Of a stretch of 64,000 nt of DNA, positions 44,200 to 53,372 are shown in pieces. Numbering within the stretch: the stretch's first letter is position 1; each line of letters begins with the position of its first letter. Both the position numbers and the translations under genes were made by a program. The notes beneath the pieces are model-generated. The model saw nothing but the letters and a program-made list of their open reading frames with translations. It did no database searches and had not been told where the DNA came from. The stretch lies in the NCBI GenBank assembly GCA_963761705.1, contig CAVXHK010000004.1, positions 422,813 through 486,812 on the forward strand, read 5' to 3'. The DNA is from CAVVKW01 sp963761705 (lineage in GTDB: Bacteria; Verrucomicrobiota; Verrucomicrobiia; Chthoniobacterales; JAATET01).

Positions 44200-45786
44200 T
44201 CATTTGGTCTCGGAGTAGCCGACTTCCTTCCGATTCTGAACGAATGCCCGCGTCTCGTCGAAGACCTTCATGTCACCGGTCACGCGCGGATCGCCCGTCG
44301 CAACCTGTACCGCGTGCAGCCGCGTTTTCAGCCGCTCCTTCACGTCCGCATAGGCCGGGTCGTCGATCACGTTCTCCGTCTGCCACGGATCCTTCTCGAG
44401 ATCGTAGAGCTCCTCGGGCTGCGTCGGCGCGAAGAGCAGGTCGGCAAACGGTTTGATCCGTTCGTCCTCCGGAAACATGTTGATCACGTTCGCCCAGTTC
44501 AGCATCCGCCCCGCGATGGAATCATACTCCGAATCCGGCCGCCGTTTCTCCGGGTCCAGCGTCCGACCCGGCGCGTTGCCGTAAAGCACGGTGTAGGCGT
44601 AGCGTTTGTCGCGGATCGTCCGGCAGGCCAGATTCTCGGGAGCGAGTTCGCCGTGCCACTCCAGCCCCGTGACGATCGCATCGCGCTCGGGCTCGACCCA
44701 GCCGGACGCGTCCGATTCGAGCGTGCCCAACAAACTACTCCCCGACATCGACTCGGGAATCGCGACGCCCGCGGCCTGCAACATCGTCGGGGCAAAATCC
44801 TGAAATCCGACGAAATCCTCGACCACCCGACCGCCGGGCACGCTTTTTGGCCACAGGATGGCGAGCGGCACGTGAACTCCCCAATCGTATCCCGTCGCTT
44901 TGGCGCGCGGGATGGCCGCCGTCCCGTTGTCCGATGTCGCGATCACGATCGTGTTCTCCAATTCCCCCCGCTCTTCGAGAATGTCGAGGATGCGACCGAG
45001 CTGCTCATCGGCGTAGCACATTTCGTAGATGGAATTCGCCCGCGCCCGCCGGATGCCGCCGGTGTCCGGCATGAACCCCGGGACATTCACGTCGGTCGGA
45101 CTCATCCGATATTTTTGCCGCAGCTTCTTCCACCCATCCTTCGCCCACGGACCGTGCGGCTCGATGATACCGACCCAACAATAAAACGGCTCGCTCGCCT
45201 TCCGCGAATCGACAAACGCAGCGAAGTTCGCCGGATAGTCGATGTCGCTCATTCCCTCCTGCGGATCCTTCACCTTGATCTTGCTCCAACGTTGCGACGT
45301 GAGCGTCTCCCCGCTGTGGCTGTCGTCGGTAATCACACCCGGCCCCCATCCCTTGCCAATCGACCCCGTCAGATACCCGGCATCGGCCAGAAGGTCCTGC
45401 ACGACCGGAAACGTCTTCGGTAGCCACGCCTGAATGATCGCACCCTGCTCGAGTTCCCAAAAATTACGTCCCGTCATCAACGCCGCCCGGGCAGGCGCGC
45501 ATGACGGTGCCGAAGAATACGCGTGATTGAAGAGAACGCCCCCCTTCGCCACGCGGTCGAACGCCGGCGTCGGCATCGCACTCCACCCATAGACGCTCCG
45601 CTCGAGCCAACTCTCGTCGTCCGTGATCACCACCACAATATTCGGCGGCACGGCGCTTTTCTCCGCCGCGGCGTCCTGCGCGACGGCTCCCGCTGTGACC
45701 GCCCACAACAACAAAGCCGCTCCGGCTCGCATCCATTGTCGACGGACTGTTTGAATTGGGTGACTCAGCCGGGGGCGTGTTTTCAT
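44200..45786 (-). CDS. secreted type I sulfatase
   Basis: 528 residues from ATG 45786, with a signal peptide (RAGAALLLWAVTAGAVAQDA). The alkaline-phosphatase-like sulfatase fold has NIVVVITDDES (metal-binding Asp pair) and the modification motif SCAPARAALMTG, in which Cys near residue 96 is converted to formylglycine. Later segments YCWVGIIEPHGPWAKDGW and IVIATSDNGTA match the S1 sulfatase family. It removes sulfate esters from polysaccharides, as in marine degraders. A maturase (anSME) is not nearby. Upstream gene of the sulfatase-GH78-transporter run. A GTG/ATG six codons upstream is an alternative start. Confidence 0.92.
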   Translation of the reverse strand: MKTRPRLSHPIQTVRRQWMRAGAALLLWAVTAGAVAQDAAAEKSAVPPNIVVVITDDESWLERSVYGWSAMPTPAFDRVAKGGVLFNHAYSSAPSCAPARAALMTGRNFWELEQGAIIQAWLPKTFPVVQDLLADAGYLTGSIGKGWGPGVITDDSHSGETLTSQRWSKIKVKDPQEGMSDIDYPANFAAFVDSRKASEPFYCWVGIIEPHGPWAKDGWKKLRQKYRMSPTDVNVPGFMPDTGGIRRARANSIYEMCYADEQLGRILDILEERGELENTIVIATSDNGTAAIPRAKATGYDWGVHVPLAILWPKSVPGGRVVEDFVGFQDFAPTMLQAAGVAIPESMSGSSLLGTLESDASGWVEPERDAIVTGLEWHGELAPENLACRTIRDKRYAYTVLYGNAPGRTLDPEKRRPDSEYDSIAGRMLNWANVINMFPEDERIKPFADLLFAPTQPEELYDLEKDPWQTENVIDDPAYADVKERLKTRLHAVQVATGDPRVTGDMKVFDETRAFVQNRKEVGYSETK

Positions 45787-45897
45787 AGGAATCAGACCCA
45801 TCACACGAATGGACGGGGGACGTTAGCTTTCGCTCGCCGAACAAAATGAGTCAACTTTTCTTTTGCTATAGTCGCAATTTGAGAACACCTTAACCAA

Positions 45898-46446
45898 ATG
45901 CTTTTCCGCATCCTCCCCATCTTCACTTCCCTTCTCCTGGCAGGCACCCTCCTCGCCGACAACGCCACCACCCTTGCTCCCGAGTCTCTCGCCGCGCTCA
46001 CGCTCGAAGCACCCGCGACCCCGGAAGGCCATCCTTTGACCTTCCAGCCAAACAGCCGGATCGCCAGGGCCACCGAAGTGCTCGTTGGCGGGACGAGCGC
46101 CTGGCAGAGCCAGCCGTTCGACGACCCGGACGATCAGCGTTTCCTGCTTTTCAAAGCGGGCGAGGGTGCCGACTCACTGCGCAGCGCCGACCGGATGCGC
46201 CTCTACGTCCAGTATCTCGACCTCGGCAAAACGGTCGTGCGGGTCGATCACGCGACCAGCGACGCCGATGGCTGGGCGCTGGGCGAGACGTTTCGCGTCG
46301 GGGATTCCGGTGAGTGGAAAACCAAGGCCATCACTTTGAAAGGCGTTGTCTTTCATCCCGAGGACGGAGGATTCGACATCCGCCTCCGGGTCCGCGGCGG
46401 CACCGATCTCGTCGTGCTCGGCGTCTGGGCGGACCCCGCCGAGTAG
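45898..46446 (+). CDS. secreted single-domain protein homologous to the esterase C-terminus
   Basis: 182 residues with a signal peptide (LLLAGTLLADNA). After about 45 residues it forms one beta-sandwich-like domain: MRLYVQYLDLGKTVVRVDHA, FRVGDSGEWKTKAI and DIRLRVRGGTDLVVLGVW. Nearly the same pattern closes the adjacent esterase (ELSVQYLDEGNTAIKVNY, FRIGDSGVWKTHRI, DVRLRVLGGVDVVISGVW). So this is a free-standing copy of that domain, perhaps a carbohydrate-binding module. It opens a plus-strand unit and is divergent from the sulfatase gene (111-base gap). Confidence 0.75.
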   Translation: MLFRILPIFTSLLLAGTLLADNATTLAPESLAALTLEAPATPEGHPLTFQPNSRIARATEVLVGGTSAWQSQPFDDPDDQRFLLFKAGEGADSLRSADRMRLYVQYLDLGKTVVRVDHATSDADGWALGETFRVGDSGEWKTKAITLKGVVFHPEDGGFDIRLRVRGGTDLVVLGVWADPAE

Positions 46447-46458
46447 ATTCCTTACCGA

Positions 46459-48402
46459 ATGAAGCCCCCCTCCCTGCTCCCGGCGCTCCTCGCCGCAGCG
46501 GCGCTGACCTGTTCGCCGAACGCCCGCGCGGCGACGACCGTCGCTCCGGTTTTTTCGGACCACATGGTCCTGCAGCGCGACCAACCCATCGTCGTCTGGG
46601 GGACCAGCGACTCGGCGGAATTGGTCGAAGTCCGGCTCGGCGAGGACGTCACCACCGCCTCCGTCGAGTCTGGGAAGTGGCAGGCCACCCTCCCCGAGCG
46701 ACCCGCGGGCGGACCCTACGAGCTCACCATCACCAGCGACGAAACCCTCACCCTCACCGACATCCTCGTCGGCGACGTCTGGCTCGCCGGTGGCCAGTCG
46801 AACATGCAGTGGGAAGTCAGCCGCCTCGCCGACCGGGGCGTGTCCGCGAAGAAATCGGCGACCAATGAGCAGATCCGATTCATCGAGATCGCCCGCAATC
46901 CCGACGAGACCGGAGCCCGTCCGCTCAAACCCCAGACTCCCTGGCAGCTTGCCACGTCGAGAAGCGTCGCCGGCCTGTCAGCCGTCGGTTGGTTCTTCGC
47001 CAACTCGCTTCAACCCGAGATCGACGTGCCGCTCGGCATCATCGACTGCAACCGCGGCGGCAGCATCGCCGAAACGTGGATGTCACCCACCGCCCTCGCC
47101 TCCGATCCGGCGTTCGCGTTTGCTCAGGAGAACTACCAGGCCGCGCTCGCCGATCACCCCGCCGCCTACGAAAAATATCTCGCCGCCGAGGCCGCCTGGC
47201 TCGCGGATCGCACCCTCGCGCCGCCGCGGATGCCGATGGGGCCCTACAACGTTAACCGTCCCAGCGGCCTCTACGAGACCATGCTCTCCAAGGTCACCCA
47301 GCTGCCAATCAAAGGCGTCATATTCTACCAGGGCGAGTCCAACGCCGACCACTCCGACAGCTACGAGGCCCTCTTCACCGCCCTCATCGCCGACTGGCGC
47401 TCGGCTTGGAATAACGACGCGATGCCCTTCGTCTTCGTTCAGCTTGCCGGCTACGGCAAAACGGATTTCCGCCCGATCCGCGAAGCGCAGGACCGCGTTT
47501 GGAAAAACGTCCCGCACACCGCCATGGTCACCGCCATCGACGTCGGAGCGGAGGACTCGATCCATCCGCTGAACAAACAACCGGTCGGCGAACGCCTGGC
47601 GCTGGCCGCGCTCGCAACCGTCTACGACCACGACGTGATCGGAATCGGCCCGTCGGTCATCGAGGTCCGACCGGACGCCGATTCGTTCCGCGTCACGTTC
47701 GACCAGCCAGGCTCGGGGCTTTCCGCGAACGGCGAGGTCCGAGGATTCGAAATCGCCGGCGAGAACCGCGTCTTTAACCGCGCGAGCGTCGAGATCATCG
47801 ACGAATCCACCGTCCGCGTGAGCGCGGGCGACGTGTCCACGCCAGCCGCATTACGCTACGCCTGGCAGCCAAATCCTCAAGCCAATCTTACCAACAGCGC
47901 CGGTCTCCCCGCTTTCCCCTACCGGAGCGATGATTGGTCCGACGCGGAAACAGCCGCACCCAATTTAGACCGGCCACCGTCGATCCCCGCAGGAACCAAG
48001 CTCACGTCGATCCCCCAGACGAAAAAATCACGCGCCTCCATCGTCACGATCAACGGAATCGAAGCGGTGAAGAGCGAACCGTTGGATTCGCCGGACACTT
48101 ATCGCTTCCTCTTCTACCGGGCTGAAAACGCCGGGCTTGGGGACCGACCCCGATGTGAACTCAGTGTCCAATATCTGGACGAGGGCAATACCGCCATCAA
48201 GGTCAACTACTTGACGATTGGCACCGATTGGCGGGATGCGGGCAATTTCCGAATCGGCGACTCCGGAGTCTGGAAGACGCATCGGATCGCGATCACCGAC
48301 GCTGATTTCGCCACCGCAGACGCCGCTCCCGACGTGCGACTTCGGGTTCTCGGCGGAGTCGATGTCGTGATTTCCGGTGTTTGGATCCAACCTCTCGACT
48401 AA
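46459..48402 (+). CDS. sialate O-acetylesterase-like (SASA/CE20-type) enzyme with accessory C-terminal domain
   Basis: 647 residues with a signal peptide. The SASA family core contains VFSDHMVLQRDQPIVVWG, WLAGGQSNMQWEV (nucleophile Ser in GQSNM near residue 113) and, toward the C-terminus of the catalytic part, a EDSIHPLNKQPVGERLALAAL segment giving the Asp/His pair. It would remove acetyl groups from sugars, probably in the periplasm or outside. After about residue 530 comes a domain homologous to the preceding gene. Twelve bases follow that gene, so the two are likely co-expressed. Confidence 0.85.
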   Translation: MKPPSLLPALLAAAALTCSPNARAATTVAPVFSDHMVLQRDQPIVVWGTSDSAELVEVRLGEDVTTASVESGKWQATLPERPAGGPYELTITSDETLTLTDILVGDVWLAGGQSNMQWEVSRLADRGVSAKKSATNEQIRFIEIARNPDETGARPLKPQTPWQLATSRSVAGLSAVGWFFANSLQPEIDVPLGIIDCNRGGSIAETWMSPTALASDPAFAFAQENYQAALADHPAAYEKYLAAEAAWLADRTLAPPRMPMGPYNVNRPSGLYETMLSKVTQLPIKGVIFYQGESNADHSDSYEALFTALIADWRSAWNNDAMPFVFVQLAGYGKTDFRPIREAQDRVWKNVPHTAMVTAIDVGAEDSIHPLNKQPVGERLALAALATVYDHDVIGIGPSVIEVRPDADSFRVTFDQPGSGLSANGEVRGFEIAGENRVFNRASVEIIDESTVRVSAGDVSTPAALRYAWQPNPQANLTNSAGLPAFPYRSDDWSDAETAAPNLDRPPSIPAGTKLTSIPQTKKSRASIVTINGIEAVKSEPLDSPDTYRFLFYRAENAGLGDRPRCELSVQYLDEGNTAIKVNYLTIGTDWRDAGNFRIGDSGVWKTHRIAITDADFATADAAPDVRLRVLGGVDVVISGVWIQPLD

Positions 48403-48434
48403 CTTTCAACATCCGTCCAATCCCCCTAATTTCC

Positions 48435-49064
48435 ATGACCTTCTCATCCTTCAACCGGGCTCGAGCGTTCACTCTCATCGAGCTTCTCGTCGTCATCGCC
48501 ATCATCGCGATCCTGGCGGCTCTGATCTTCGGGGTCGCCCGGAGCGTTCAAACCCGCGCGAACACGGCCAAGTCATTGAGCAATCTCCGGCAAATTGGCG
48601 TCGCCTCGCATTCCTACGCCACGGATCACGACAACGTCCTACCGAGTTCGGAGCAGGGCCAGCCCTCGTGGATCGAAATCCTTTGGCCTTACGTCGAGGG
48701 CGAGCGCCCATTCCCGGGCTTCACGGCCAGTGACAGAGCCGAAAAGCTCGCCGACACCGTCTTCTACACTCCCAACGTCGAAAAGTCGACCTCCGGGCGG
48801 ACTCCCCGCGCTTTCGGTTGGAACTACATTCTCAAAACCTACACTCCCGCCAATCGCGCAATTTCCTTCGATCAACCCAGCAAGGTTGGGCTCGTCGCGG
48901 ACAGCACTTATTCAAGCTCGCTGAGTTCCGCGCAAATTAACTTCCGGAACAACGGTCGAGCCAACGTCCTTTTCATGGACGGGCACGCGAGTTCGGTCCT
49001 TCCAGAGGCCGTCCCGGATACGAACGTTGGAATCTTTTGGAGGGGATTCAATCCCACCCCCTGA
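48435..49064 (+). CDS. type II secretion pseudopilin-like protein (H-X9-DG type)
   Basis: 209 residues from ATG 48435. The prepilin-peptidase site and N-methylated helix ARAFTLIELLVVIAIIAILAALIF are classical, with cleavage after the Ala-Phe junction and Glu at position 5. The globular part ends in NNGRANVLFMDGHASSVLP, the H-X9-DG/DG motif of a pseudopilin family expanded in Verrucomicrobia and Planctomycetes. Such proteins are assembled by GspE-type ATPases like those at 0.6-4.0 kb. Its place in the carbohydrate locus is typical of the phylum (general knowledge). Confidence 0.88.
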   Translation: MTFSSFNRARAFTLIELLVVIAIIAILAALIFGVARSVQTRANTAKSLSNLRQIGVASHSYATDHDNVLPSSEQGQPSWIEILWPYVEGERPFPGFTASDRAEKLADTVFYTPNVEKSTSGRTPRAFGWNYILKTYTPANRAISFDQPSKVGLVADSTYSSSLSSAQINFRNNGRANVLFMDGHASSVLPEAVPDTNVGIFWRGFNPTP

Positions 49065-49073
49065 CGCCGGATC

Positions 49074-49802
49074 TCATCGCTGGGTCGCCTGATCGATGGC
49101 ATTCATGATCGCGCGGATCTTTGGCAGCAGGACGGCGATGTCTTTCTTTTTCAGCTTTCCACTGATGCCGATGCCCATGAACGGATTGACCGCCGACGCA
49201 ATGCCCAGAGTGTGCCAATTACCCTTGGAATGCGTCGCAATAAACGCGTGACCCTCGACACGAATGCGTTCCAGAGCCGCCAGCAGACTATCGACACCCG
49301 CGGGATGATTCAAGATCTCCTCCTTTGAATAAAACTCGCGAATCTCCTCGTCGCTGTGCCGGGCCAGCACCGCCATCCCAACCCCCGAATCCGTCGCGGC
49401 CCAAAATCCAAACGACCCGATCACCTTGTCCGGCGGCGTCGCCTGATTGGCGTGGTAAAGGTAGGAAACCCTGCGCTCCCAGAGCATTCCCAGCGCCACG
49501 ACGTGGGGGATCTCGGCGCGAAGGCTGTCCAGCGGACCCACCGCGACCTGCATCAGATGCGAGGCATACAGCGCGTGAGTGGCCAGCGGAAAAATAGCCG
49601 GACCCGGCAGATATTTACGGCTCACGTTCTGACGGGCGAATCCCATGTGCCCGAGCGTTCGCAGCAGCCGGTGGACGCGCGTCGCTTCCAAATCGAGATC
49701 CCGCGCCAGATCGGTCACACCGACCGGGCCGGGGCTGGAGGCCAGCGCCTGGAGGCAACGGATGCCATCGATCAGGCTCTTGTTCGGCTGTTTGGGAAGC
49801 AC
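49074..49802 (-). CDS. IclR-family transcriptional regulator
   Basis: 242 residues from GTG 49802. The N-terminal winged helix-turn-helix (SLIDGIRCLQALASSPGPVG, VTDLARDLDLEATRVHRLLRTL) is followed by the IclR effector domain (ATDSGVGMAVLARHSDEEI ... HSKGNWHTLGIASAVNPFMG). IclR regulators sense small carboxylic or sugar-derived ligands. It lies just downstream of beta-helix copy B on the same strand (62-base gap) and probably controls the locus. A TTG twelve codons upstream is possible but the GTG gives a tighter fit. Confidence 0.88.
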   Translation of the reverse strand: MLPKQPNKSLIDGIRCLQALASSPGPVGVTDLARDLDLEATRVHRLLRTLGHMGFARQNVSRKYLPGPAIFPLATHALYASHLMQVAVGPLDSLRAEIPHVVALGMLWERRVSYLYHANQATPPDKVIGSFGFWAATDSGVGMAVLARHSDEEIREFYSKEEILNHPAGVDSLLAALERIRVEGHAFIATHSKGNWHTLGIASAVNPFMGIGISGKLKKKDIAVLLPKIRAIMNAIDQATQR

Positions 49803-49864
49803 CCGCCAAGGAAACGCCTCCCGCCCTCGAAAAGACAAAGGAAAAAAGCCCCCCGTGGTCCGCT

Positions 49865-51817
49865 TCAGCGCCGTTTGATCTGAAAGTTACGCTTCCCACC
49901 ATCGGGCACGATCACCCGGTTTTCCCGCGCCACCACCTCTCCCGCCGAGACGAGCGAGATTTCGGGAGTCGGACAGTCGGCGATTTCGTTCTGCTCGATA
50001 AGAACGTTTGTCGAACCCGTCGACGCGGCCGGCTCGGAGTCGCGGTTGAAGAAGTGAAACGCAATCGGCGAGGCACTCTCATCCGCCTCGAACCCGCACT
50101 CACGAATCGCGTTTCCCCGCACGACGATGTCATTGCTGTAGAGCCCATTGGGCCACTGCGGACCATTCTTCGTGACGATCGCGTGGTCGGACACCCCGAT
50201 GTAAGTGTTGTTCTCGATCACCCCACGCCATGCGCGAAAAACTGTGCCGTAGCGGCGAATGTTCTCGAAGCGATTGTTGCGGATCACAAAATCCCCCGAC
50301 GACCGGCTGCGGTTCCAGATCTGGTCGACATCCCGGATGTCTCCCTCGATAACCAGATCATCCGGAATCGGATCCTCGAAGAGCACGTGCCACGTCCCGT
50401 CCGACCGCGCGACCACCGTCCGGACTTTGGTTTCCAATAGGATCGTTCCGTCCCGCGGTCGGAAGAACGACACCTCGTCCCCGACACCGAGATTGAAAAA
50501 ATCCGGCCGACAGATGACCGCATTTTCCTGATCGCCCGGATGAACACCGGCAATCGTCGCCGGTCTTGCGAAGAGCGCCACCGCGTCGTCGCCGAGGGCC
50601 TGGAAGTGGCAGCCCTCGATCCAAGGACCGACGACATTGGCCCGCGCGTGGACACCATCCGCATTCCCAGCGAGCCACCGCTCGTCGGCCAACTCCGTGC
50701 CGCAATGAAGGACCGCCAACCGCGTTCCCTCGTAGCCACGATACTGAAACTCCCCCGCCGCCCGCGATACGATCCCGTGGAACGTCGTCGTGTCACAATC
50801 CTGCACGTCGACCAATCCCCACTTCGCGTTTCCCCTCAAGAGATGGACGAAGCGGTCACCTACCCTCCACTCCTTCGCCGCTCCCGACTTCGGATAGGTC
50901 AGGCGAAATTCCCACGTCGCATCCGGTCCGCGGCGAATGTCTTCGTCGACCCGGAAGAAGTTCGTTACCCCCGTTTTGAGCCGCCCGTCGATTTCGGGAT
51001 CTAGCAACACGATGAATTGCGCCGACCGCTTCACGTAGTCGGCATCGTAACCCGCGGAACTCGATTCTAACCGGACCCGCACTCGGTCCTCGTCCGGAAA
51101 AACCTCGATCACCCGCCCTTGCAAGACCGTCCGTTCTTCCGGGTAATCGATCTCGAATCCCATCGCGGCCACGTTGCGGCACCGATCGAGGCCGATGAAC
51201 CCGGTATCGCGCCGCAGCAAATTCACCCGCGCCTCCCGCCCCTCGATCACGACATTTTCCACGCCGTCCAACTCGATGAACGCCGACTGCGGCGACCCGG
51301 ACCACCGGTATTCCCCCGCCGGAAAAACCAACCGCACGCTCGCACCTCCCGCACTCAACTCCCGCACCCGCGCAAGTGCCGCCGCGACCGCCTCCCCATG
51401 GTCAGCCGCATCCGGGTCGAAGTCCACCGTGACCTCGTGATCCGCCGCCACGATCTCGAAGCTCCCGCCCGGCGTCCAGGCCTGACCGATCGACTCCCGC
51501 TGGCCCGCTCTCCAACGCCAATGGTAGCGGCCAATCTCTAGCGGTTCGTCGTGGAGGTAGCGATTGAGATGGACCGTGTCGGCGTCCACGATCTCGCGAA
51601 ATTCCGCGTCGTTCGCGATCTCGATCTCGTATCGCACCGGGTCCGCCACGTCCTCGAACGCGGTCGCCGACTCGGCCCAGGCGAAATGCGGAAACGGATT
51701 CGCCATCCGAACTCCGTCCACCGGCATGAACCGTTGAGTCCCGGCATCTGCCACCGACCACCCGCCCAACAGCGCGACCAGGATCAGACCGGCCGGTCCC
51801 TTATTCCCGCACCACAT
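49865..51817 (-). CDS. secreted right-handed beta-helix protein, copy B (start at an assembly junction)
   Basis: 650 residues. Signal peptide-like segment (GLILVALLGGWSVADAG), a fibronectin-like N-terminal domain (YHWRWRAGQRESIGQAW) and a beta-helix with WIEGCHFQALGDDAVALF and IWNRSRSSGDFVIRNNRFEN, matching copy A closely. It is probably a carbohydrate-active enzyme or binding protein. The first codons (ATG 51817, MWCGNK) overlap the presumed 3' end of the next, foreign gene, and the assembly junction lies here. The N-terminus may therefore be an artefact, although the signal peptide looks plausible. Confidence 0.75.
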   Translation of the reverse strand: MWCGNKGPAGLILVALLGGWSVADAGTQRFMPVDGVRMANPFPHFAWAESATAFEDVADPVRYEIEIANDAEFREIVDADTVHLNRYLHDEPLEIGRYHWRWRAGQRESIGQAWTPGGSFEIVAADHEVTVDFDPDAADHGEAVAAALARVRELSAGGASVRLVFPAGEYRWSGSPQSAFIELDGVENVVIEGREARVNLLRRDTGFIGLDRCRNVAAMGFEIDYPEERTVLQGRVIEVFPDEDRVRVRLESSSAGYDADYVKRSAQFIVLLDPEIDGRLKTGVTNFFRVDEDIRRGPDATWEFRLTYPKSGAAKEWRVGDRFVHLLRGNAKWGLVDVQDCDTTTFHGIVSRAAGEFQYRGYEGTRLAVLHCGTELADERWLAGNADGVHARANVVGPWIEGCHFQALGDDAVALFARPATIAGVHPGDQENAVICRPDFFNLGVGDEVSFFRPRDGTILLETKVRTVVARSDGTWHVLFEDPIPDDLVIEGDIRDVDQIWNRSRSSGDFVIRNNRFENIRRYGTVFRAWRGVIENNTYIGVSDHAIVTKNGPQWPNGLYSNDIVVRGNAIRECGFEADESASPIAFHFFNRDSEPAASTGSTNVLIEQNEIADCPTPEISLVSAGEVVARENRVIVPDGGKRNFQIKRR

Positions 51818-51830
51818 CTTCGCTATTGAC
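51801..51830. other. probable assembly junction, verrucomicrobial to cyanobacterial sequence
   Basis: To the left the sequence is the start of the beta-helix gene. To the right the minus strand reads the C-terminus of a glucosylglycerol hydrolase-like protein (EVNSEDVVRE then TAA at 51803-51801). Both meet within about 30 bases. Coding accuracy and word usage change across this point. Confidence 0.6.
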
Positions 51831-53338
51831 CTCTTTCACCGTCGCAGTGCGATTGAAGCGATCGGTACCGCTGAGATTATCTGCAAGCCAGGGATTGGCC
51901 TGTCGATACTGTCGCAGCGCCAGGTTAAAGGCCGCGCGGTTGCCTGGCATGGTTCGTTTGGCGCGATGGGCGATCGCTGGATCGGTAATCTGAGCTGATT
52001 TCTTTGCTGTCTCTTCCTTCGTAGGGTCTGCTACGACTTTCTTCGGCGTCTGCTCTGACTCTGTAGGCAGCCTGGTTGCAGCTTATTTACTTCCTTAATG
52101 AAGTGAGAAACCCGGCTAAACTCGTGTGTATCTTCCATAAACGCTAGGGCAAAGCCTTTAAGATGAGACGCTTCTAGGGTATCGAAGAAATCTTTGAGCA
52201 TCGGAAACTTTTCTACCATGCCATCTGCTTCAAAAGCCCGTTCTCGGCAGTCACCCGACACCACATCTAGGTCATATTCATAGGTATCCATTGCCGTTGT
52301 CAGCATTCGCGCAAACTGCTTGAGCATGTCCAGATTTTTAAAGCCGAGCTGTTTGAGCTGTGTGAAAAATTGAGGCTTGTTGTAAAACTCAGCCGTTACT
52401 TGCCAGTCCAAAAAGCCCATCTCTTCAGCCGCCACCTTCACGCCGTATAGATCGTCCGTGTTGCGGAAAAATCCCCAGCCGCTGTGCATAAGCGCGTTAG
52501 AAATCCATCGGCAACCCCGGACCTAAATCCATACACCCACAGCGTCGTTGCTGGATTGTCATAGGCGTTATTGAGCACTTCAGGGAGGGTTTTACCCAAA
52601 TTCCAGTTGATGTTTGTCTCGTCTGTATCTAACGGAATTTGGTTGCCTCGTCGGACGGTATCGTGGTTGCCGCAGCCGGTAATCCAGCGATCGCCCTTCA
52701 GCATCACTTCCTGCACGCGCGGCCACTTATAGTCCCAAAAACCTTTCAGCGCGGGCGTATTGTGCGCAAAATCAAAGGCCCCCACTGGAACGAATCGGGC
52801 CGCAAATCAACCAGCTCATGATAGGTAGACTTCGTTTCCCAACCTTCATCAGGCCAGGGGCGACCGTCTTCAAAAATGGTGAACATCAGCCGCTTAGCGC
52901 CGTTGATTTCTTGCACCACATCGCTCATCGCCAGCAGATAGTTATCGTCGTACTCTAGTCGGCCCGAAAGGATTGAAAAATCTAAAGTCCTGACCGCCGT
53001 CGATCCGAATGCCGTCTACGCCCGTGTTGATTTTGCGGCGCTGCATTCGAGTAGGGTGGCGCGCACCATGGGTAGCGTGTGGCTCAGATCTTGGCCGTAC
53101 ATGTTCGGGCCTGCTAGATACTGGCGGCTGAGGAGTGCGATCGCCTGATTATCCGAGTGCCCGTACACCAGATCATAAATCACCTGAAATCGGCTTGCCT
53201 GGAAAGTTGTGCAGCTCAGCGACAAAATCAATCACCTCATCGGGTCGCAGGCTTCCGAGTAGCGAAGGATTGGTGGTCGAAGATCCTAAAATGGGCACGT
53301 CGTAGCCCCAGTTTTGAGTGTTGGGCTTGCGCAGCGTC
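51801..53338 (-). pseudogene. gghA: frameshifted glucosylglycerol hydrolase-like gene, C-terminal part
   Basis: Minus-strand fragments in changing frames give one protein: VIYDLVYGHSDNQAIALLSRQYLAG, then MVRATLLEMQRRKINTG-type sequence leading to DGIRIDGGQDF, then LMFTIFEDGRPWPDEGWE, NTPALKGFWDYKWPRVQEV, GNHDTVRRGNQI, MHSGWGFFRNTDDLYGVKVAAEEMG and, at the end, GTDRFNRTATVKEVNSEDVVRE (in parts). This pattern fits the cyanobacterial GH13-like glucosylglycerol hydrolase, which breaks the osmolyte glucosylglycerol when salt falls. At least four frameshifts occur. Three HIP1 octamers at 51970-51977, 52687-52694 and 53137-53144 support a cyanobacterial source. Confidence 0.7.
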
Positions 53339-53372
53339 ACATTCAACTGCTTCTTTTTCTTTTTCTTTCTGG
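53339..53372. other. probable assembly junction, cyanobacterial to Rhodothermota-like sequence
   Basis: The glucosylglycerol hydrolase reading ends near 53338, a pyrimidine-rich run (CTTCTTTTTCTTTTTC) follows, and GC-rich sequence from an unrelated gene starts near 53370. A continuous minus-strand frame runs across but only by chance. Confidence 0.6.

Noticed and set aside
42538..45423. Plus-strand open frame of about 960 codons opposite the GH78 and sulfatase genes
   Set aside because: Arg/Pro/His-rich antisense shadow spanning two real minus-strand genes and their gap.
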